A stretch of 21,171 nt of DNA, from IMG/VR virus record IMGVR_UViG_3300032278_002353, positions 1 to 21,171 of that record; one strand, 5' to 3'. How positions within the stretch are numbered: position 1 is the stretch's first letter; each line of letters begins with the position of its first letter. The translations under genes were made by a program, and so were the position numbers. Under the pieces are notes generated by a model. The model worked only from the letters and a program-made list of their open reading frames with translations, did not search any database and was not told where the DNA came from. Positions 17,711-21,171 of this stretch are shown here, one piece after another. Source of the stretch: a virus.

Positions 17711-17718
17711 TATAAATA
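17711..17718 (+). promoter_or_regulatory. T4-type late promoter box TATAAATA (right-going)
   Basis: This is a perfect match to the T4 late consensus on the plus strand, 26 bases from the divergent box at 17677-17684. T4 spacing puts the start at about 17724, the A of the first ATG of the plus-strand gene. Confidence 0.7.
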
Positions 17719-17723
17719 GCTAT

Positions 17724-18011
17724 ATGTTTATAAGGACAGAACAGACTATACAATACTTTATGCGTAAGGGTATAAAAGGTGAACACCACCCTTATAAACG
17801 TAAAAAAACGTTGGTAATATTTAAATGTGATAGTTGTAGTGATGAATTTATACGTGATAAGGGGCGTATAGACCCTAAAAGACTATGCGACGATTATTCG
17901 CACGTATGCCCTAACTGTGATCCTAAGAGATTTGCTCAAAAACGAGGTGTCGAACAACGTCGACGATTGAACTTGCGGGTTGATAGTATGATCGACATTA
18001 CAAAATTATAA
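17724..18011 (+). CDS. Small Zn-ribbon-like basic protein, function unknown
   Basis: This is the only plus-strand gene. Its 95 residues contain two Cys pairs, Cys35-x2-Cys38 (FKCDSCSDEF) and Cys62-x2-Cys65 (HVCPNCDPKRF), plus Cys55 and His60 between them, typical of a zinc ribbon or treble clef. The protein is strongly basic, with Lys/Arg-rich flanks (YKRKK; KRGVEQRRR), so nucleic-acid binding is plausible. Start choice is uncertain. The ATG at 17724 coincides with the predicted late transcription start, which would make the message leaderless. The ATG at 17760 (83 residues, Met13) keeps all Cys residues but has no well-spaced Shine-Dalgarno; the only AAGGA is about 25 bases upstream. It converges on the small membrane-protein gene at 18040. 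I do not recognise a named family. Confidence 0.75.
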   Translation: MFIRTEQTIQYFMRKGIKGEHHPYKRKKTLVIFKCDSCSDEFIRDKGRIDPKRLCDDYSHVCPNCDPKRFAQKRGVEQRRRLNLRVDSMIDITKL

Positions 18012-18031
18012 TATCGACCAAACTATCGATA
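18012..18031. terminator. Weak palindrome between convergent genes (possible terminator)
   Basis: A six-base stem TATCGA/TCGATA with an eight-base loop starts right after the plus-strand stop codon, in the 28-base gap between convergent genes. There is no GC-rich stem and no clear T-run, so termination is only a guess from position. Confidence 0.2.
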
Positions 18032-18039
18032 ATTTAAGT

Positions 18040-18204
18040 TTATTCAGATTTCCAAATATTGTAAACGCCCCAAGCAAGTGCTCCCCAGATTAATACTTTG
18101 GTTAGCGGCATAATGCCTAGGATAACAATTAACGCCGCACCACCGATTATAATTCCATTCCATGATGTGCGTTCTTCTATTCTTCCTTTGATCCAATCAA
18201 ACAT
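18040..18204 (-). CDS. 54-residue membrane protein, holin candidate
   Basis: A short gene with an ideal ribosome site (AAGGAG, eight bases before ATG 18204), 12 bases after the upstream stop. The protein starts MFDWIKGRIEERTSW, an amphipathic charged segment. Two hydrophobic segments follow, at about residues 17-34 (GIIIGGAALIVILGIMPL) and 37-51 (VLIWGALAWGVYNIW), and it ends KSE. Two helices, small size and proximity to a peptidoglycan hydrolase would fit a two-helix holin. Many small phage membrane proteins look similar, so this remains a candidate. Its first residues (MFDWIKG) resemble those of the upstream protein (MFKWLKD). Confidence 0.75.
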   Translation of the reverse strand: MFDWIKGRIEERTSWNGIIIGGAALIVILGIMPLTKVLIWGALAWGVYNIWKSE

Positions 18205-18216
18205 AATAATTACTCC

Positions 18217-18495
18217 TTACAATGCTTTATGCAATTGACTTACTAATTTAGATTTAACAAGTCTACGATCTAACTCGATACCGTGCTTTCTTCCTAACTC
18301 TTCCATTTGCTTTTTGGTCATTTTAGAAAGTTGAGCTTTAGTATGAGATTTTGGTGTTTTCTTTACAGTTTTCATCGTTGGAGCCGCGAAGGTTTTATTA
18401 GACCAGTGTGTAACGTGGTCTGATAATTTAGTATCGCAACATTCTGGCTCTTTATGGATGTTTCCAGTAAAGATGTCTTTCAGCCATTTGAACAT
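18217..18495 (-). CDS. Small basic protein with SAP/HeH-like C-terminal segment
   Basis: This 92-residue protein has a short amphipathic N-terminus (MFKWLKDIFTGNI), a CC pair at residues 19-20 and a Lys-rich middle (about 42-53). The C-terminal segment is helical and basic: LSKMTKKQMEELGRKHGIEL (56-75) followed by DRRLVKSKLVSQL. That helix-extension-helix pattern, with GIELDRR between helices, resembles SAP/HeH/LEM-type motifs that bind nucleic acid and are common in small marine phage proteins. GGAG lies eight bases before the ATG at 18495, and an ACTAAATA box lies further upstream. It is followed after 12 bases by the 54-residue membrane-protein gene. The function is unknown; the fold assignment is tentative. 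Confidence 0.75.
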   Translation of the reverse strand: MFKWLKDIFTGNIHKEPECCDTKLSDHVTHWSNKTFAAPTMKTVKKTPKSHTKAQLSKMTKKQMEELGRKHGIELDRRLVKSKLVSQLHKAL

Positions 18496-18529
18496 AGGTA
18501 GTCTCCCCTAGTTTAATAAGTCTGTAATA

Positions 18530-18537
18530 TATTTAGT
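18530..18537 (-). promoter_or_regulatory. Possible late promoter box ACTAAATA
   Basis: It lies in the 54-base gap upstream of the SAP/HeH-like gene. The minus strand reads ACTAAATATATTACAG, a 6/8 match to TATAAATA. T4 spacing gives a start near 18524 and a 29-base leader containing GGGGAG. It is weaker than the other boxes. Confidence 0.4.
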
Positions 18538-18549
18538 TGTTTTGTAGTC

Positions 18550-18753
18550 TTAAGTTATAATATTGACGTTTTTACTCTTGCCCTTAGGGTCGCAAAAAGG
18601 CGGTATTTGTGTTTTTTCATGCAATCTGCTCTTTTTAAGCCCTGTTTCTGCTACTGATTCTACGGGTTTAATCTTATCTGTGGATAACGTTCCAGCAATT
18701 CTCATGACGTTTGCCATGAATCTTCCTATGCCATATGATCGATTAATTTTCAT
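18550..18753 (-). CDS. 67-residue basic protein, translationally coupled, unknown function
   Basis: The start ATG at 18753 overlaps the TGA of the lipoprotein gene as ATGA. I therefore prefer it to the in-frame upstream ATG at 18795, which would lie well inside the lipoprotein gene. The protein begins MKINRSYGIGRFMANVMRIA and is basic, without a clear membrane segment. It has a single Cys near the C-terminus (PPFCDPKGKSK). I do not recognise a family. Tight coupling to the lipoprotein and hydrolase genes places it in the same cluster. Confidence 0.6.
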   Translation of the reverse strand: MKINRSYGIGRFMANVMRIAGTLSTDKIKPVESVAETGLKKSRLHEKTQIPPFCDPKGKSKNVNIIT

Positions 18754-18929
18754 TTTAAGTGTTCTTTTTGGCGCTCTCGTTCTGCTATGCACCATTCATC
18801 ATCTGGATTAAACATACAATCAAGTACTTTACCAATTCCGCCTAATGTAGGTTTTGCTTGTGTTCCATTACTTCCACATTCTGATAGTACCATTAGTAAT
18901 AATATAAGAATTATTATGTTCTTTATCAT
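18750..18929 (-). CDS. 59-residue small lipoprotein candidate (possible outer-membrane spanin)
   Basis: A short gene placed exactly between two others: three bases after the glucosaminidase stop and overlapping the next start (ATGA). The protein opens MIKNIIILILLLMVLSECGS, a lysine followed by a hydrophobic stretch and then LSEC, a lipobox-like site with Cys18. Glu just before the Cys is unusual, since Gly, Ala or Ser is expected. The remaining roughly 41 residues are hydrophilic and contain Cys38 and Cys47 and a charged tail (ERERQKEHLK). A small lipoprotein next to a cell-wall hydrolase would fit an outer-membrane spanin subunit, but no typical inner-membrane spanin partner is evident, so this is a hypothesis. 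Confidence 0.65.
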   Translation of the reverse strand: MIKNIIILILLLMVLSECGSNGTQAKPTLGGIGKVLDCMFNPDDEWCIAERERQKEHLK

Positions 18930-18932
18930 ATA

Positions 18933-19598
18933 TTAATTTGCTGTTATCACCTTTAATTTTTGTACAGTTGCTTTTAACAATGTTGTGTATTCTGGGTTTG
19001 TTGAAAATAAATCTAATGTATCAATTAATTTATCATAGTTAAATATCCCTGCTATAACCATTTCTTCTCGTAATTCTCTAAAATCTTTGTATGCAGGATG
19101 ACTATTTAATAAGTCAACATAGTCTTGGATTGATTGACATTTTGTTTTATATACTTTAACACCCCATACTGCTTTTGGATTGTCTTTAGGTTTTATTTGC
19201 GGAAGTTTGGGATCCCAAGTTCTAACACCAAATAAAGCATTCCCTTCAATTGCAAATCTACTTGTACCCCAACCTGATTCTAATCCTGCTTGGGCTTCTA
19301 TAATCATTGATGGAATTCGTAAACTGTGGGGGGTTGTAAAGTTAATATAATTAACGCATTTTCGTACAGCTAAAATAAAACTTTGTTGATCAGTATAAAC
19401 AAATTCGGGTTCGTGTAATCCAAGTTTAACTGCTATTTTAGATTGTTCAATTTCAACACGTTCTGTTATCTTGTCAATAATGTAATTATTTGGTTTAAAC
19501 GTGCCAAAGCCAAAGGCAAAGGCAACGAGTAATATGATTAGTATTACTCCAATAAAAATTCTAAATTTTTTATTATCTTTTAGTTTCATCCTTTTCAT
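18933..19598 (-). CDS. Membrane-anchored Bax-type glucosaminidase (putative endolysin)
   Basis: This 221-residue protein has a basic N-terminus and one hydrophobic segment (about residues 13-32), then a glucosaminidase domain of the Bax/GH73-related type. IPSMIIEAQAGLESGWGTSR (95-114) carries the predicted catalytic Glu107. It is followed by FAIEGNALFGVRTW (115-128), a family hallmark. Such enzymes cleave the glycan strands of peptidoglycan. The single N-terminal helix would place the domain in the periplasm as a signal anchor, or as a signal-arrest-release endolysin. The first ATG (19598) lies essentially at the start site predicted from the promoter at 19604-19632. The second ATG (19589, Met4) has AAGG directly adjacent and may be the real start. 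Downstream lipoprotein and small membrane-protein genes support a lysis role. Confidence 0.82.
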   Translation of the reverse strand: MKRMKLKDNKKFRIFIGVILIILLVAFAFGFGTFKPNNYIIDKITERVEIEQSKIAVKLGLHEPEFVYTDQQSFILAVRKCVNYINFTTPHSLRIPSMIIEAQAGLESGWGTSRFAIEGNALFGVRTWDPKLPQIKPKDNPKAVWGVKVYKTKCQSIQDYVDLLNSHPAYKDFRELREEMVIAGIFNYDKLIDTLDLFSTNPEYTTLLKATVQKLKVITAN

Positions 19599-19603
19599 AC
19601 TAT

Positions 19604-19632
19604 ACTATAGCATTATTTGGATCAATTGTCAA
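19604..19632 (-). promoter_or_regulatory. Sigma70-type promoter TTGACA-17-TATAGT
   Basis: On the minus strand, a perfect -35 TTGACA (19627-19632) is separated by exactly 17 bases from TATAGT (19604-19609, 5/6 to TATAAT). It fills the 40-base gap before the glucosaminidase gene. The predicted start near 19597 leaves almost no leader. Confidence 0.75.
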
Positions 19633-19638
19633 TGAAAT

Positions 19639-20340
19639 TTAATACCAATTTTTCGAACACCATGGATCTATGGAGTCTTTTGGATTTGGATCACCGTGAA
19701 ATACAGCAATAGACGTTTCACGTAATATATTTGGTTCGCCTGGAGTAGCAAAATTCCGTTTTCCAGTTACTCTAGACATTTCGGGTTTACCACGCATTTC
19801 CCATTTATAACTTTGGATCCATTCGTCAGGCCAAAAACAAAAATCCGATTTAACATTAGCGAATAACCAATCTTGGTCTCCGTGATACCTAGCCGCATGA
19901 TATTTTGGATTTTCCATAAAGCGTTCATAGACTTGACTATGTTGTCCTGTTTCAAATCGGACAATACTAGAGTTCATTCTATTCCAATTGGATTGTACAC
20001 ATCTATTAAAGTCTCGTATAACACAAAATTGGCCAGGATTATAAGAAAACAACTTATCCATATTTTTAAAAATAATTACATCTAAATCAATATAAAGAAT
20101 AGTTCCTTTTACTCCTAGACCAGGATTAAAGAACATTGGTTTGTACCACCAACCTTTGACATCAGGAATTGCTGGTAGTGGATGTATTTCTATTCCGGAT
20201 TTTATGCCTTGTGCATTTTCAGTAAAGACAGCAAAGTTAAAAGGTATAGTTAGATTTCTTGAAACCATATTGTGCAAAATATTAACATACTCTGCACTAT
20301 ATTTGTTGCCATGTTTTAAGCATACAACATAATTAGCCAC
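19639..20340 (-). CDS. GT-A type glycosyltransferase
   Basis: This 233-residue protein has a DxD motif, YIDLDVII (Asp85 and Asp87), preceded by GWWYKPMFF (63-71). These are typical of nucleotide-sugar transferases of the GT-A fold, where DxD binds a metal and the sugar nucleotide. HGDQDWLF (153-160) and VFHGDPNPKD (213-222) are likely acceptor-side and metal-binding segments, as in GT8-like enzymes. The start is GTG at 20340, supported by AAGGAG six bases upstream; no ATG is placed as well. There is no signal peptide, so it acts in the cytoplasm. The acceptor cannot be told from sequence: surface glycan, virion protein and modified DNA are all possible. It sits in a row with a JmjC/cupin-like gene and queD. 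Confidence 0.82.
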   Translation of the reverse strand: MANYVVCLKHGNKYSAEYVNILHNMVSRNLTIPFNFAVFTENAQGIKSGIEIHPLPAIPDVKGWWYKPMFFNPGLGVKGTILYIDLDVIIFKNMDKLFSYNPGQFCVIRDFNRCVQSNWNRMNSSIVRFETGQHSQVYERFMENPKYHAARYHGDQDWLFANVKSDFCFWPDEWIQSYKWEMRGKPEMSRVTGKRNFATPGEPNILRETSIAVFHGDPNPKDSIDPWCSKNWY

Positions 20341-20346
20341 GTACTT

Positions 20347-20352
20347 CTCCTT
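20347..20352 (-). promoter_or_regulatory. Ribosome binding site AAGGAG deciding a GTG start
   Basis: AAGGAG on the minus strand lies six bases before the GTG at 20340. It overlaps the TAA of the upstream gene (20351-20353), so translation of the glycosyltransferase is probably coupled to termination of the JmjC/cupin-like gene. Confidence 0.8.
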
Positions 20353-20902
20353 AAATTGGTGCCGCTGGCGGTTGTGTCAGTGCTGGTTTAGATGGCATCG
20401 CTCCGATACTTAATGTAACTCTTGGTTCTAATGGAATAGATTTATGCGGTGTTAATCTAGGAAGTAGTATTGCATCACCCGTTTTTACATGAAGTAGTTT
20501 ATTGTCAGTTGCTTCTTCATTTGATATTGCATAAGCAACTTCACCGTACCCTTGTATTAATAATACAGTTTCATTGTCACGGTGCATAAAGATTGAATGA
20601 TGCTTGTCTGATAAACTCCAAAATAAAGAACAATTAATTAAATTCTCAGTTTGAAATGATTTATAGTTTGTTATAAATTCTGTATAAAAAGGTTTTAGCT
20701 CTTTATGAGTTTCGACTTGTGGCAAGTGGCTACTATATTGATTCATAACCGTGTCGATATTTGTAACTCTAGAAATGTATTGATTAATGGTTAGTAGTGT
20801 TTCAAAGTTAATAATCTTAGCTTCAGGAAACACGCCTGGCCAATGTTGAACTTGGTTATAACGACGAGCCTCGTTTAATTCTTTCCAAAATTTTTCACGC
20901 AT
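20351..20902 (-). CDS. JmjC/cupin-fold putative Fe(II) dioxygenase-like protein
   Basis: This 183-residue protein has a cupin core in its C-terminal half. FMHRDNETVLLIQGYGEVAY (105-124) follows the cupin_8/JmjC pattern 'H.D....llQ..G...W'. VKTGDAILLPRLTPHKSIPL (139-158) supplies a second His. His107, Asp109 and His153 are the expected HxD...H iron ligands of 2-oxoglutarate-dependent oxygenases. The N-terminal half is helical and unassigned, and the C-terminus is Pro/Ala-rich (ALTQPPAAPI). The start ATG at 20902 overlaps the TAA of the queD-like gene (TAATG), so the two are coupled. The substrate is unknown; protein, tRNA or nucleobase hydroxylation are possible. A non-enzymatic cupin cannot be excluded. 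Confidence 0.7.
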   Translation of the reverse strand: MREKFWKELNEARRYNQVQHWPGVFPEAKIINFETLLTINQYISRVTNIDTVMNQYSSHLPQVETHKELKPFYTEFITNYKSFQTENLINCSLFWSLSDKHHSIFMHRDNETVLLIQGYGEVAYAISNEEATDNKLLHVKTGDAILLPRLTPHKSIPLEPRVTLSIGAMPSKPALTQPPAAPI

Positions 20903-21171
20903 TATCTTTCCAATATTGCACTATTACTTCCGTGTTCAAAAACTTCAACACTAGAAAGTCTTACACGACCTCCTGTGTCTTCATCAATAATTGGTGATAT
21001 GTAGTTGTAAACGTGTTCTGCAAATTTTTCACAACCAACGCCATCCATTTGAACAACTTTTGCAAGACCCTTTTCTTCTAGTGCTACAAAATCGCTTAAA
21101 TTAGGATCTGCTTTATCAACAGCTACTTTATGGTCGAAGTTATCTTCTAGGTATTGTTTAATCCATCCACA
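20902..21171 (-). CDS. queD: QueD-like 6-carboxy-tetrahydropterin synthase / PTPS family, C-terminal part (cut by window edge)
   Basis: The 89 visible residues show the family's Zn-His and catalytic blocks: DNFDHK (about 10-15), then VVQMDGVGCEKFAEHVYNYI (39-58) and SSVEVFEHGSNSAI (73-86) with the conserved Glu and His near the C-terminus. QueD converts dihydroneopterin triphosphate to 6-carboxy-tetrahydropterin in the pathway to preQ0, which feeds tRNA queuosine or, in several phages, 7-deazaguanine DNA modification. The N-terminal part, with the usual first Zn ligands, lies beyond the window, so 6-pyruvoyl-tetrahydropterin synthase specificity cannot be separated from QueD. It is coupled to the JmjC/cupin-like gene by a TAATG overlap. 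No other pathway genes are visible here. Confidence 0.82.
   Translation of the reverse strand, partial: CGWIKQYLEDNFDHKVAVDKADPNLSDFVALEEKGLAKVVQMDGVGCEKFAEHVYNYISPIIDEDTGGRVRLSSVEVFEHGSNSAILER

Noticed and set aside
18793-18795. Upstream ATG for the 67-residue protein, giving 81 residues
   Set aside because: It lies deep inside the lipoprotein gene, whereas the ATG at 18753 overlaps its stop in the usual ATGA coupling.
18563-18811. Plus-strand reading frame of 82 codons with a hydrophobic C-terminal half
   Set aside because: It is antisense to two minus-strand genes joined by an ATGA overlap that fit the flanking spacing; no ribosome site is seen on the plus strand.
19767-19964. Minus-strand frame of 65 codons
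   Set aside because: It lies wholly inside the glycosyltransferase gene in another frame and shows no family motif.

Overview
The window looks like a late-gene (virion structure and lysis) region of a marine T4-like myovirus related to the cyanophage/pelagiphage group. The reasons are: an AT-rich sequence with almost no intergenic space; nearly every gene on the minus strand; T4-type late promoter boxes (NATAAATA); a 2698-residue fibre-like protein beside other fibre proteins carrying motifs typical of marine T4-like phages; and host-derived accessory genes (A-type Fe-S carrier, QueD, SbmA/BacA-like transporter). Nothing here fixes the host; a cyanobacterium and SAR11 are both possible. No tRNA, CRISPR array, insertion sequence or integrase was seen, and no stretch over 300 bases lacks a gene.

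Layout, read in the minus-strand transcription direction (right to left). At 20902-21171 is the C-terminal part of a QueD-like enzyme, whose stop overlaps the start of a JmjC/cupin-like protein (20351-20902). This is followed by a GTG-started GT-A glycosyltransferase (19639-20340). A strong sigma70-like promoter (19604-19632) then leads into a membrane-anchored Bax-type glucosaminidase (18933-19598), a 59-residue lipoprotein candidate (18750-18929), a coupled 67-residue protein (18550-18753), a small SAP/HeH-like basic protein (18217-18495) and a 54-residue membrane protein (18040-18204). This is a plausible lysis cluster. One plus-strand gene, a small Zn-ribbon-like protein (17724-18011), faces it.

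From a 63-base divergent promoter region (17661-17723) the structural block runs left. It holds an IscA/ErpA-type Fe-S carrier (17334-17657), the giant fibre protein (9234-17330), a 457-residue fibre (7859-9232), a 951-residue fibre ending in a cupredoxin-like domain (4971-7826), two paralogous subtilisin-like proteases (3444-4961 and 1831-3441), a 234-residue fibre (1113-1817), a YHYH protein (224-1102) and the N-terminal part of an SbmA/BacA-like protein (1-209). NATAAATA boxes at 17677, 7848 and 1836 divide this block into three late transcription units with leaders of only about 13-16 bases.

How the genes fit together: three fibre proteins share an N-terminal 'NINIG...GTGD...AF.K.N.NF' module, probably a common attachment or assembly tag. 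Two proteases without signal peptides sit between fibre genes, which suggests virion association or fibre processing; one of them has Glu where the catalytic Asp is expected. The Fe-S carrier is co-transcribed with the giant fibre, and a fibre tip has a complete type-1 copper ligand set, so metals may matter in this virion. These functional links are inferences from motifs and gene order.
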